From Isoperla grammatica (Eukaryota > Arthropoda > Insecta > Plecoptera > Perlodidae), in NCBI GenBank assembly GCA_945910005.1, contig OX246745.1, positions 9,604,436 through 9,668,435 on the forward strand: 64,000 nucleotides of DNA. Direction: 5' to 3'. Within the stretch, counting starts at the first letter, position 1. Every line of letters starts with the position of its first letter. The notes beneath the pieces are model-generated. The model was not told the DNA's origin and ran no database searches. It worked only from the letters and a program-made list of their open reading frames with translations. Position numbers and translations under genes: made by a program. Shown piece by piece: positions 1 to 10,329 of this stretch.

Positions 1-60
1 CACCTCTGTAATCGTTCTTCCCACTTACATTTATCTCATGAACCAATGACACTAGACAAG
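1..60 (+). other. possible partial exon at the left edge
   Basis: The frame is open from base 1 and runs to a stop at 285. A strong donor-like site (AAG then GTATGT) lies at 58-66, so an exon could enter from outside the window and end at about 60. The encoded residues are not recognised and no second exon was found. This may be chance. Confidence 0.15.
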
Positions 61-884
61 GTATGTCCGTGCGATGATGTGAAAAACTATCAAAACATGA
101 TTTCTTCATATAAGAGCATGAATACTCAGGGCATGTCTGAATTGAGCAATAAATGCGTACTTCTTGCTAAGTTCGAACTTGACCTTGTCTTAAGTACAGA
201 AGTGACGTCATTGTTAATGTCTGAAATGCAAAGTTTGCGAGACAAGTATGGGAGTTCACGAGTAGAAAATCATGCATGCTCGTGAACTTGACTTACAAAC
301 TTAAAATGGCTGTGAGAAGACCAGGCACTGTTTGGAAATTTAACTATCAATTATTATTTATATGTGACTGAACACCATTTAAGTTGAAACAATTGATCTT
401 CCTATGATCTTTATTGTAAAACATAAGCTATGCCTAATTTTATTTATTGCCGTCGCCACTCCACTATGGACGTTTTACGAAGCGACAAATCTAACCTCAC
501 TTTCCATTTATTTTTAGGGACTAACGTCACTCCCTCCAAGAGTTATTTGAATTCGAGTAAGTCAAGTTGGGAAGTTCACGAGTCAAGTACACAAGTACAA
601 GTTCAAGTTGGCAAGTACGTGAACTTCCAAATCAGACACGCCCTCAAAATACATAGGTTTATCAAGGAAATCACTAATACAAGGCTAATTTTGAACAATA
701 TTTCATGAGCAACCCACAGTCTGAAGATCACAATCCAGAATGTATTGAATTTAAAGAACAATCGTCCTCCATACTTGTGCATCAACTACCTGGTTGATCT
801 CATCACCATTAATATGCATACAGTTCAAATTTAATTGGTCATTGAGGATGCAATTTACTACGAGTCAGTTGATTAACTTTCAAC
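61..884. other. left-edge sequence without a recognised gene
   Basis: Short open frames at 46-285 and 430-708 have no recognisable domains. A short CAAGT-rich patch near 560-620 is locally repetitive. Nothing else was identified. Confidence 0.5.
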
Positions 885-913
885 ACAAAAATGTGTGCTA
901 ATACTTGAGAGCC

Positions 914-953
<40 letters not shown>

Positions 954-2675
954 TAGTTTTTGATTAAATTATGCTTTGTAAACTTAAAAAAGACTTAATA
1001 TTAGTGTGTTCAACAATGTAAATTATTCGATACGATATCATGTGAAAATTGAGGTTTATTTCGATATCAATGCGGTAGTGACACATCGATAATATTGCGA
1101 AGTTTAAGGCTATTCCTCTCCTTTGCAGACAGTCTTGAAACATTTAATTTTACAAGCTACAACAAAAAAATATCTTTACCCGAGTCACCCCGAGTATGAC
1201 CAGAAGAAAATAAAAATAAAAACACGTATTTTTTACCCGTACCGGCCGTAACACTTCCAACTTTACGGTGCTGGCTCCACGGTTACAAAATACTAAATGT
1301 GACATTTTAAATATTTTTCTCGATTTGAAATACTTATGAAATAATGACCATAAAATAACATAGCTGTAGCATAAACAGGGACTAAACTACAACAATTGTT
1401 GTGTACCGATAAATAAACGAGTAAAAATTGGAAATGTTTGATTAACAATGTATGCGGAAAGAACTGAAACCCATGCCTCAAACTTCTTAGTCATTATAAG
1501 GCATCCTTTACGTATAATTGAGAATTGACTTGGAGCCTCCAGCACTGTTGTTCATCAAAATGTCAGAGAGCGAAAAAGTACGTATTAGGTGACGCTAGAG
1601 GAGCGAGCGACACGAACTTAATCGCACAGTGTCTGTAACTCGACTACCCAGTAACTCGGCTGCCTGCTGATACCACGGCTCGGCGCGGTGGGGGCGATGT
1701 TAGTGTTGTCACATTGCGTCATATATCAACAGCTGATAATGATTAAACAATGTGCATATTTGATAGCGGGCTGGAATGGCCTTAAATATTTAAATTTTCC
1801 ATCGTGGTCTGCAGAATGCGTTGCTGCAGTTTGTCACTGCACTCACAGGGCTGCCACTGCATGACACCTTCAAAAACAGTTGCTTTAGTTGCCTATAATG
1901 TTAAAAAAAGTGCTTTTTAGTTGCCAAAATGCAATAAAATAGTTGCCCAAAAGTTGCTTATGCAGCCAAATTCCCAACGATTTACGCAAAAATATAAATA
2001 TCGGGGTACAATCCAGTTCAAAAAATATGATTACCGCATATGGGAGCTAGGACAATGGAGGTGTTACCTTGGGTATGACTTGTGTAAACATAAAGGCATT
2101 TTAGTAAACACCAAAAAAATTGTAGGTTTTTTTATTATGTCTTAAAAATAGCATAATTTTTGTATTTAACGAAATACAAGATTTAGGTTTTTGGTAAAAT
2201 CTGCAATTTGGCATTTAATGTATGTACAAAACACATGGGAAGGTAGAAATAGTTGCTTAATAGTTGCTTTTAGGGTTTTTTGCCCAAAATAGTTGCTGAA
2301 TAGTTGCTTTCTTTAAAAAAGTTGCTAAATAGTTGAAAATAGTTGCCAGTGGCAGCCCTGCACACACTCCCAAAGGATATTGTGTTATACTAGAAAACTT
2401 TTTTCGATCCATTCAATTATAAAGAAGAATGTTGTAGACTACAGTACCGGTAATACGTATTGTTACCTAGTCCTGTATTAAGACTGTCAACAACAACAAT
2501 CTACCACTACAAGACTTGACTCAAGTCATCACACATTAATTCTTTCTCTTTCTCATACTTAATAGCTATATCAGTGTGCAGCAATAGGTACTACAGACCA
2601 CGACGGAAATATCATTGTTGAACACACTATTACTGTCTTTTTTAAGTTTATAAAGCATAATTAAATCAAGAACTA

Positions 2676-2719
<44 letters not shown>

Positions 2720-2740
2720 AGTATTAGCACACATGTTTGT
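885..2740. mobile_element. inverted-repeat element with GA/CT microsatellites in its arms
   Basis: Arms of about 130 bp at 885-1020 and 2610-2740 are inverted copies. Each runs from a GTGTGCTAATACTTGAGAG-type end, through a GA (916-951) or CT (2678-2720) run, into a shared GTGTTCAACAATG segment. The two microsatellites are therefore one ancestral tract duplicated as part of the arms. No transposase was seen inside, which makes this a non-autonomous DNA element. A separate hAT-like element (1847-2359) is nested in it. The inner GTGTTCAAC ends may themselves mark a further element related to the one at 44396-45198. Confidence 0.7.
1847..2359. mobile_element. hAT-like non-autonomous element with GTTGC subterminal repeats
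   Basis: The ends are AGGGCTGCCACTG and CAGTGGCAGCCCT, exact inverted repeats. Flanking 8-mers GCACTCAC (1839-1846) and GCACACAC (2360-2367) differ at one base, as expected of an aged hAT target duplication. Both ends carry many copies of AGTTGC (for example 1880-1950 and 2250-2350), the pattern of subterminal transposase binding sites known from hAT elements. There is no coding capacity. Confidence 0.75.
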
Positions 2741-3080
2741 AAACTACTTGATAATTACCTATTGTTATATTATTGAGAAAAACAAATTGGTATCACGATA
2801 TGTACTGGCAAAATGGTGATATCATTAAACATCACTACTAAATAAATACATTGGCTATCATTTAATGTTTATCCAGAGATTTTTTTGTCTCAACTAAAAC
2901 AAACCAAAGACATCTTTGTAAGATATCCTTTTAAACCACTGTATTAGTAAAAACTAAAAACCTACCCATTTTTAACAATAGTGCTTCATTGAGAGACAGC
3001 CTAGACATATTTTGATATAATGATTAATGACAAAAATGAGAATTGAGGTAGGGTGATAACAATATACATATAACATGGCA

Positions 3081-3308
3081 CTATTCCTTGAATAAAGCTT
3101 GAGTGACTTTTGAGCCAGTTGGCTTTTGAAGTATGCGACATATGTATTGACCAGCAGTTATCAACTCATCTAGATTGATACCGGTGCGAATGTTCATACC
3201 ATTTAACATATAAACTAAGTCTTCTGTCGCCACGTTGCCAGATGCTCCTTTTGCATACGGGCAGCCTCCCAGCCCTGAGACGGCACTGTCCACCACACTC
3301 ACCCCGAA
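3081..3308 (-). CDS. HMGCL: HMGCL last exon with catalytic cysteine
   Basis: It encodes 75 codons and a stop, starting [15 protein letters not shown]. The loop [14 protein letters not shown] carries the cysteine equivalent to human Cys266. The end ALFKE lacks a peroxisomal PTS1 tripeptide. The acceptor is GTTTCAG. No clear polyadenylation signal was picked out downstream. Confidence 0.96.
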   Translation of the reverse strand, partial: FGVSVVDSAVSGLGGCPYAKGASGNVATEDLVYMLNGMNIRTGINLDELITAGQYICRILQKPTGSKVTQALFKE

Positions 3309-6300
3309 CTGAAACAACACCATTAATGAATAAGCAAATAATGCAATAAGAATAACAATATTATTCTTTCCTCCACCTTCGTCGGGTGATCAAGGCCACG
3401 TCAGGCCGAAACTGTTTCGACGTTTTGTTTATATCCTTTTTGTGTTTCTATCGACTCCGAAGGCCGCAACTACTACAAGGTAAGCTGTTGGTTCCTTCCT
3501 ATCCTTCCCCCCAAGCTCAAACTTAGCCGTTAGGCAAACTTACACATTCACAATATTATTAATAAATAATAATAATAATAATAATACATCGAGTAAACCT
3601 TATATACACACTGGTGCTGTTATAATAGCTTCAGGAGTTCGTACTTATGCTCGTCACGTCACTGCCCCTTGGTTTTCAGTGTACGAGTGAACTCACATAC
3701 TTAACGGGAAAGGATAGTCTCACGTTTAAAACCGCACACATTTTCATTTTTTTTTTAACTATATCTCAAGAATGCTACTCGAAATCAAAAATCTCTAAGC
3801 ATAGCACACTGTGGTTTGGTAAGCCCAACAGAGTGAATGCTAAATGTATCTATCTACACTCGTTCAGTGAACAAGGCCCTGTTCGGCCGAAACCGTTTCG
3901 ACGTTTTTGTTTGTGTTTTTACTTTTTATGTATCTATTTATTTACTACAAGACCCCTGCAGTCACCAACCAGGTAAGCTGTTGGGTACCCTATCAATTTT
4001 ACCCCTACCAAGCATATCTAGCTGTTTGGCCTCTCCTATCACACACTAACATTATAATCAGTACCATATGGTTGTTGGTTGTATTAAGTTTGTATGTATT
4101 ACTACTAATATGGATTTAACGATAACTTGACACTTACAAAATTTGATATATTAAGTAAGGCTTACCAAACTAGTGTGCTATGCCCTCAGTTTTTAGATTT
4201 TGAGTAGCACTCTTGAGATAATTAGAAACATTAAATTGCTGTGCAATTTTTATACTGAGAGTATCCCTCCTTCTTAAGGTTCTATTGTTAGTTTGCTTGC
4301 AATGTTGTTCTTATTAACTCACACCCAGTGCTCGAAGTGGGGCAGGATGGGGAGGGATGGAATCCCACTACTTTTTGACAAGGCCGTCCTAATACCTGCT
4401 ATTTATTATTTACGTACTACATTTACAACCAGAATGGTTAAAATTGGAAAATAACTCAAAACTAGCTACAAAAACAATTATAGTTTCAACTGCTCATTGA
4501 CATTGTGCACAATTGCACAATCACTCATCTCTATGAACATGTTTCTTGTGCCAATTCACATAACTTTCATTAGCCAAAGTGACCCTACTTTTGCCTGATT
4601 TAAGCCAGAAAAGTACCTACATGGTAGAGTTGCAATGCCTGCAATATAGGCATGAAGTGGACCTACTTGCAATCGCACATAGAGGGCCCATGGAAGCCTG
4701 TCTAACTCAACTTGGATAAAGTTGAGAATCTTTTCCTTTGTCAATGTCAGGGAGATTTACAGTTCGTATATTTCCTTCAGGGAATAATATGCTAATAATC
4801 CAAAGCCATACTTTTCCGTTAAATAAATAAATAAAATAAATTCACATTTAGAGTCTACCCACTCAGTAACGAAACTGATTTGCAGTGGGGGACTTTAATT
4901 TAAAGTGACTAAACCACCCTGAAGGCTCCGAACACCATCGACGAGTGAGCGATAACCAACCAAAGATCGATATTTCTAATACGAAACATATGAATCAGAG
5001 ATCGGACAGTGCGAACACCTGCGGACAAATGTCAGAATCAACAAGGCTGATTCAGAACAACTTTGAATTTATTGAAAATGTATTGTAAATTATTTTATGA
5101 TGATTTAACCCCGTCAATCGGCATGGGACAGGGTAATACATTTTGTAACTACCACCCACCAAAGACACTTGCATAGCTGCCCACTATCCCACCACTTTTA
5201 TATTTCCACTTGAAGCACTGTGTGTGAAAATACACAATATCCTTCCAGATCTGCAGAGAGTGGCCTCAATCATACCTGTAGAGCAATCAGTATGTTGGCC
5301 AAGGCTTGGCCATACGTGTCATGACAGTGGATAGCCAGATTCTCAACAGGAACATGCTTAATGACCTCCTCTAGCATAGCATACATCGACCCAGGAGTAC
5401 CAACTCCTATTGTGTCTCCCAGCGACACTTCGTAGCAACCCATCTCAAACAAAGTTAACGCCACCTGAAGGAAAACTCTGCATTAGACACTAACAACGTT
5501 AAGTTCATGGAAACTTTATCACTCATTACATCGTAAGATGGGAGCTATAAAACAAGTGACATAAATATATTATACATGATGGGATAGGCCTATAGTTATA
5601 CTTGGTTATACATATTGGATGTCTTTTGCAGGTGGACTATCAACATGCTACTAGGGCCAGGGCCATATACCTCCTCCCCTACACGTAAATCTGTACAGGG
5701 CTTAAATTCGCTAGTCTGCCACTGGTTGAAGCTGTACATAGACTATTTGTAAGCCTGTAGGCCTAACCAATACTAGTCCAGCCTTTGGCTCGCACCGTAT
5801 ACTACGTATTTTAATTAGCATACCTATATATATAAAGTGAAACGACGTTTGTTTTGAAAGGCAGTTAGTTTTGACATAGTTAGATTTTGAGGTAAATTAA
5901 TCATTAATCACTCACTCCTAGATTACATTTATTTCACAATATTAAAGCTATAACGTCAAATTTTGGGAACGATGATAATTGAAACGATGAGTGGCAGGTT
6001 CATGTATGAAGGTGGAAAAGTGCTGCATGAAATTCACTTGGAATGCAGTGATTTCAATTTACCAGACCAACATGTAACTGACCATGGCCAGGGTGCCAGC
6101 AGACAGCAGGTTAAATTCGAACCGATGGACGCAGCCTACTATGAAGTTGTAGCGTACCAGGAAGGCAGGTAAGCGGATGATGAAATTAGTGTAAAACATA
6201 AGAAATACCTTGGCAACACTGGCAGGGCTGATAGGCCCTTCATACGGGCAACCACAAACACAGGAGACATAGCCACGCACTTTGATGTTATTGGCACTAG

Positions 6301-7433
6301 CAGCTTTCATAACGTCTGCATAACGCTGTGTTCCTTCTGCAATTGTGCAATTGATATTTTTCTTGCTAAAAGTTTCTGAAGCTGATAAAAACACGGCAAT
6401 TTCCTCAGCACCTGATTCAATCTGAAAATATACGGATACTTGACGGTTACTGCCACACAACATGCAGCAAAATCCAAACACCAAAAGTTGTATACCAATT
6501 TAAATTTAATACAAACATTAAAAACACAGCTTATACAACTTTATTTAGGTCTACAAAGTATAAGATATTAGACCCAATTTCAGTTAAATTAAATATTTAT
6601 TTGATAACATGGTTTTTAAAGCTTCAACCAGTTTTATGATTAGTGTATGAAGCGACAGCAATTGTAATAAAAGTTTGCCATGACTGGGGATTAAACCCAG
6701 ATCTCAGGCTCTACGTACCGGAGCTCTTTCCTTTTAAGCTAGGTATCAGGGCTTCTGGAACAAACCTCTATTAAACTGCTATTTGTTTTATGATTGTTAA
6801 CAACATGGTTGGGCCTGAGGATCTAGGTTCGATCCCCAGTCGGGGCGAACTTTAATACAATAATTGCTATCGCTTCATGCACTAACGATAAAGCTGATAT
6901 GAGCTTTAAAAATCGTATAATCATACTACCCAACTCATGTGTCACGGGATATGAGACAGTGATTACTAAAACATGCGATCCTACAGTCATTGTTTAAGTC
7001 ACAAAATGATTGCGTACCGGACTACCGGTAGATGCAGTCTACTGTTAAGATTGATCCGATATAATGGTAATGAAACATATTTGCTCAACTCCGGCAGCTA
7101 TCCTTCAAAATAGATCTAGATCTACATTAAAACAAGATTAAGGCGTACCGCTGCATTGAAGCCCTTAAGGTTTGGCACCAACACTGGGTACGCAACGCTT
7201 GGGTACCTCACAATTCCTCTTAAAACATCTTCGCTATCTGCCATTTGTGGAACCCATTTTGGTGACACAAAACTTGCTGCTTCAACATTTTTGAAGCCGG
7301 CTTGAGAGAGGCGATTAATGAACTCTATCTTCACAGAGGTCGGAACCATCATGGTCTCGTTTTGAAGGCCGTCTCTGGGTCCAACCTCAACAATACGAAC
7401 CCACTTTGGATACTGTACTTTTTTGTCAATTTC
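3081..7433 (-). CDS. HMGCL: 3-hydroxy-3-methylglutaryl-CoA lyase, 5' exon missing
   Basis: HMG-CoA lyase splits HMG-CoA into acetoacetate and acetyl-CoA, the last step of leucine breakdown and the key step of ketogenesis, in the mitochondrial matrix. Four phase-0 exons on the minus strand are joined by GT-AG introns: 7149-7433, 6209-6421, 5276-5464 and 3081-3308, giving 304 codons plus stop. Seen in order: the GPRDGLQNE metal and catalytic motif, the [12 protein letters not shown] metal-binding histidines, and the signature [14 protein letters not shown] with its catalytic cysteine. The animal enzyme is about 325 residues including a roughly 27-residue transit peptide, so only the N-terminal targeting exon is missing, and I could not place it upstream. 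The C-terminus ends FKE, so the peroxisomal tripeptide seen in the human enzyme is absent. Identity is certain; the start is unknown. Confidence 0.96.
3378..3530 (+). repeat. dispersed repeat with GGCCGAAAC core, copy 1
   Basis: This 150-bp stretch in the region between HMGCL's last exon and its flank resembles 3860-4020. Shared blocks are AGGCCGAAACTGTTTCGACG, TACTACAAG and GGTAAGCTGTTGG, in the same order and orientation. The class is unknown. Confidence 0.5.
3558..3589. repeat. AAT microsatellite
   Basis: A run of AAT/AATA triplets of about 30 bp. Confidence 0.8.
3701..4277. mobile_element. TTAA-flanked foldback element, diverged
   Basis: TTAA at 3701-3704 and 4274-4277 bound inverted arms containing AAAACCGCA, ATATCTCAAGA and GCACACTGTGGTTTGGTAAGC on the left, with their inverses on the right. 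The same arm sequence recurs at 25005-25391, 43737-44106 and 49608-49994. A copy of the GGCCGAAAC repeat sits inside at about 3860-4020, apparently a later insertion. Confidence 0.6.
4821..5080 (-). repeat. SINE family 2, 3' part
   Basis: Reversed, this matches 20937-21260: a GTTCTGAATC-type block, GGTGTTCGCACTGTCC, CCCCCACTGCAAATCAGTTT and ACTGAGTGGGTAGACTC, then a TTTA-rich tail (AAATAAATA run at 4821-4840). It lies in the intron between the last two HMGCL exons. Confidence 0.6.
5276..5464 (-). CDS. HMGCL: HMGCL exon with [12 protein letters not shown] metal site
   Basis: It encodes 63 codons from [12 protein letters not shown] to [24 protein letters not shown] and the HxH of HCHDTYGQ (human His233 and His235, divalent metal ligands) are intact. 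The acceptor is CCTTCAG and the donor GTATG, phase 0 on both sides. Confidence 0.96.
6209..6421 (-). CDS. HMGCL: HMGCL exon, central barrel segment
   Basis: It encodes 71 codons, starting [11 protein letters not shown] and ending ISPASVAK, including KKNINCTI and [16 protein letters not shown], which are well conserved in the family. The acceptor is ATTTTCAG and the donor GTATTT. It joins in phase 0 to both neighbours and matches the known order of the TIM-barrel strands. Confidence 0.96.
6611..6914. mobile_element. foldback element with tRNA-like B box in HMGCL intron
   Basis: Arms of about 100 bp (6611-6710 and 6812-6914) are imperfect inverted copies. Each holds a GTTCGATCCCCAGTC-type sequence like a tRNA B box, a CAATTG(T)AATA block and GAAGCGATAGCAATT. 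A diverged, shorter relative is at 24029-24160. Confidence 0.6.
7149..7433 (-). CDS. HMGCL: HMGCL exon with GPRDGLQNE active-site motif
   Basis: This is the first HMGCL exon identified. A TGTGTGCAG acceptor precedes 7433 and a GTACGC donor follows 7149. It encodes 95 codons from [11 protein letters not shown] through the GPRDGLQNE strand to NLKGFNAA. The arginine and aspartate of GPRD correspond to the catalytic Arg41 and Asp42 of the human enzyme. The frame is phase 0 at both ends. Confidence 0.96.
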
Positions 7434-8912
7434 CTGCACACAGAAGGAACATGCACAAATAATATTGGGGGAGAATGAATATAATTTTATAAAATATAGG
7501 CCTATGAACAAGATGATTTATAATTATTAATTATACATTTACATTATAGGCCTAAAGCCCCACAGAAAGTTGTCACGTAACACGCACATGTTTTGTATAT
7601 AGGCCTATTATTATTATTCTCTTCTCTGAATCATTACAACCTGTCTTATTGACTCTCTGTCCTGCAGCCTGCCTACCCTCAATGTTTCAATATACGAGAG
7701 GCTCATTTCACTCCTTTCTAGCTAGGGCATTGTGGAAAAGGGTATGAAGTATAAAGAGTCTATGTGAAGCCTATTCAAAGGACAGTGACCTTAGGTCTAG
7801 GTGAAAATGATAACTTAAAGTGTTACGTAATGTACATATGCCACAAATGAACACAAAATATTGACAACATTTGGAATAGTAGAAATATTTCCATGTTTTC
7901 CTTTATAGGCTATTCCAGAAAATAGTGGAATTGAAAGACCTGATAGAATACCGTATGTGGCATTTAGCACATAAAACGTGTCCACTACACAGTGAGCTTG
8001 CACTAGGCCCACATGTTTTGACATTAAATATTTCAAATAATAGTAAAGTCACCTATCATTAGGAGTGGGACAGCATGGTCTTATTAACGGCCAACCGAAA
8101 TAATGTGTACAAAGATGTGGCAGATTTCAAGACTGCATAGGAAAATTAGATTTAGTTATAAGTCCACTTGGGAGATAGGGATCCCATACAATGGTTCTCA
8201 CAAACCTGTTGCAATAGCGATGTAATAGTCACGACAAGAGGTCGAAATTAACATTTTTTGCCTCAAGAGCATTATTACTAGCCTGCAATTAAATAGGTTA
8301 TAATGAGGTAAACCGATTTCAAGTGAATGTTTTAAGTAGCCTAACAATATTTGCCTGGTTTTGTCGTGTGGGTATGGAGGGCTATAATAATAAAGACGAA
8401 TAGCCTAAATTAAGTGATTTTTATTTTGAGTACCAATGTATACTGAATGAAAAATTATAAGAAATCAGAAAGACTGATAGTGTCGTCTGGATGTATCTGG
8501 AAACATCTGTGTACAACCGTATGTGAATTGGCCATTGGGAACTCTGGAAGAAGTACTCGCCTGTCAGGCTAGTGAAATGAGATTTTGACCAGCCCAAGCA
8601 AAGTTTCGCTAGCCTCGGGCAAGCGTTAATTTCGAACCCTGGTCATGAGAGAGTTGAAATATTTCATCTTGATTATTAAAAACTCATAATAATTCTTACG
8701 ACGGACCAATCAGGCATTGAGACATCACTATAACTAGTCAATGAGTGGCTACGCACTAGGGCTGAGACGTGTAAAGGTTTAAATGTTAAATGTCAGTAGG
8801 CGTTTAAACGGTCATAATTTCAAACTTTCCACGCATTAGAGAACCAGAAATGAATTACAGGAACCAAACAGACCGTTAACTTCAAAAATGCATAAACCTA
8901 ATCAAATTTAAT
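7434..8912. other. no gene recognised upstream of the HMGCL exons
   Basis: The first HMGCL exon, with start codon and mitochondrial presequence, should lie here or further upstream, but no exon with a matching phase-0 donor was recognised. Several TAGGCCTA octamers occur at 7498-7610. Confidence 0.4.
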
Positions 8913-8935
8913 CCCCCCCCCCCCCCCCCCCCCCC
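8913..8935. repeat. poly-C tract
   Basis: An unbroken run of 23 C residues. Confidence 0.85.
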
Positions 8936-9697
8936 TTCCAATTAAAGATTCAAGGGTGATACTTGGAGTGTGTTCTTCGAATGGCTCTGTAAATCTGACC
9001 GAGCGTGCTCGGTGACATCACAGATTTCCCGATCGTCATCTGAATAGAAGAATGCTTCAGAGCACGGTCTACTATTATCAGACCATGCTTCAGAGTTCCA
9101 AAGACAGCGGGAATTTTGTTGTTGTTGACAAAATGGCAAACAGGCAATCAAAAAGCAAACAAAAAAAACCCAAATTGGGTACGCCCTAGGCCTAGGGAAG
9201 GCCTATGCTAGCCTAGATACTTTGTTTATTTATATATTTATTTATTTAATGTCTATCCTATTCAGTTAAAAAAACTGATTTATGAAAGCTAGAATAATAC
9301 ATACCCGAGCAACAACAAATTGCACTGACCATTTTGACCATTTTGCATGCCACTTCTATTGTGACGTTTAAGATTATATTTTCTCCCATCGATGCGTCGA
9401 ATAAAGATATATCCTCAAAAGAATTGGACATCCTACACGATTGTCAACAATTTTGAGGTTATGTTTAGGTTCCGAACATGTCAGCTGTAGTGCGATACTG
9501 ACGCCATCTTTGGTTTGCTCTGTAGATCTGATATCAAATCCCGAGCATTGCGAGCTAGCTCGACAGATGTGCTCGGCATTAAAAGAATGCTACAGACCAT
9601 GCTCGGATTCATTAAAGGACCAGCGCTAGCGTGCTCTGATCGCTCGGATACATTTGCAGAACACTCTTGGTATACTGGAGGCCTAAGCAATCAACAG
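8936..9697. other. imperfect inverted repeats, no gene
   Basis: Blocks such as CTCTGTA(A/G)ATCTGA, GTGCTCGG and GAATGCTNCAGA occur near 8980-9100 and again near 9520-9640. This suggests two related copies of a decayed element. Open frames here overlap on both strands and look like repeat shadows. Confidence 0.35.
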
Positions 9698-9843
9698 GGC
9701 AATTCTGAATGGGCAACGATAAGCTTACCTATCACTGGTTTTGGTCGTTACAAGAAGGCGATGAGCCGATCACCGCTTGCATTCGCCTTCAGTAACGACC
9801 AAAATCGGTGATAAACTTATTGTCGCCCATTCAGAATTACCCT
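9698..9843. mobile_element. 146-bp foldback element
   Basis: The ends CAGGGCAATTCTGAATGGGC and GCCCATTCAGAATTACCCTG pair with one mismatch, and pairing continues through GGTTTTGGTCGTTAC on the left arm to its inverse. The loop is about 35 bp. No target duplication is visible. Confidence 0.65.
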
Positions 9844-10329
9844 GCAGGTAGGCAAGTCTAGCTAATCTGCTAATCCCTTTTGCCCACCTCTACTAGGCCC
9901 TACCAACTTGAGCCTGAGTCCCTAGGCGTAGGTACCGAGTACTTCGCACAGTCAAAACAAACTGTATTTTTACAATGTCCACTAGGGAAGCAAATCAGAA
10001 ACTTGTTAAAGAACATCTAGAAAGAAGCCTATACTTCCCTAAAGTAGGCTATTGTTTGACAACTTTGAGGTTAGACCAAGTTTGTTTAACTAGACCTAGG
10101 CCCCTAGGCCAAGGCCTAGACCTATTGCAATACCTTAGGAGTTATGACTAGGCCTAGGCATATCTCAAACCTTGTGACTGTGTATGAAACCGGCTTTACC
10201 AGACCTTCTATGTGTGTGTGTAGGCCTAGGCCTAGCCATTACCTATCCACGTACAAATGATTCAAATTTGTTACCGGTAATCCACAAAATTGTTCCCAGC
10301 AGTAGGCTAGGCTAGGCCTAGGCCTAGAT

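Noticed and set aside
9481..9811. Overlapping open frames on both strands
   Set aside because: They cover diverged inverted repeats and a foldback element, so the openness is a by-product of repeat symmetry.
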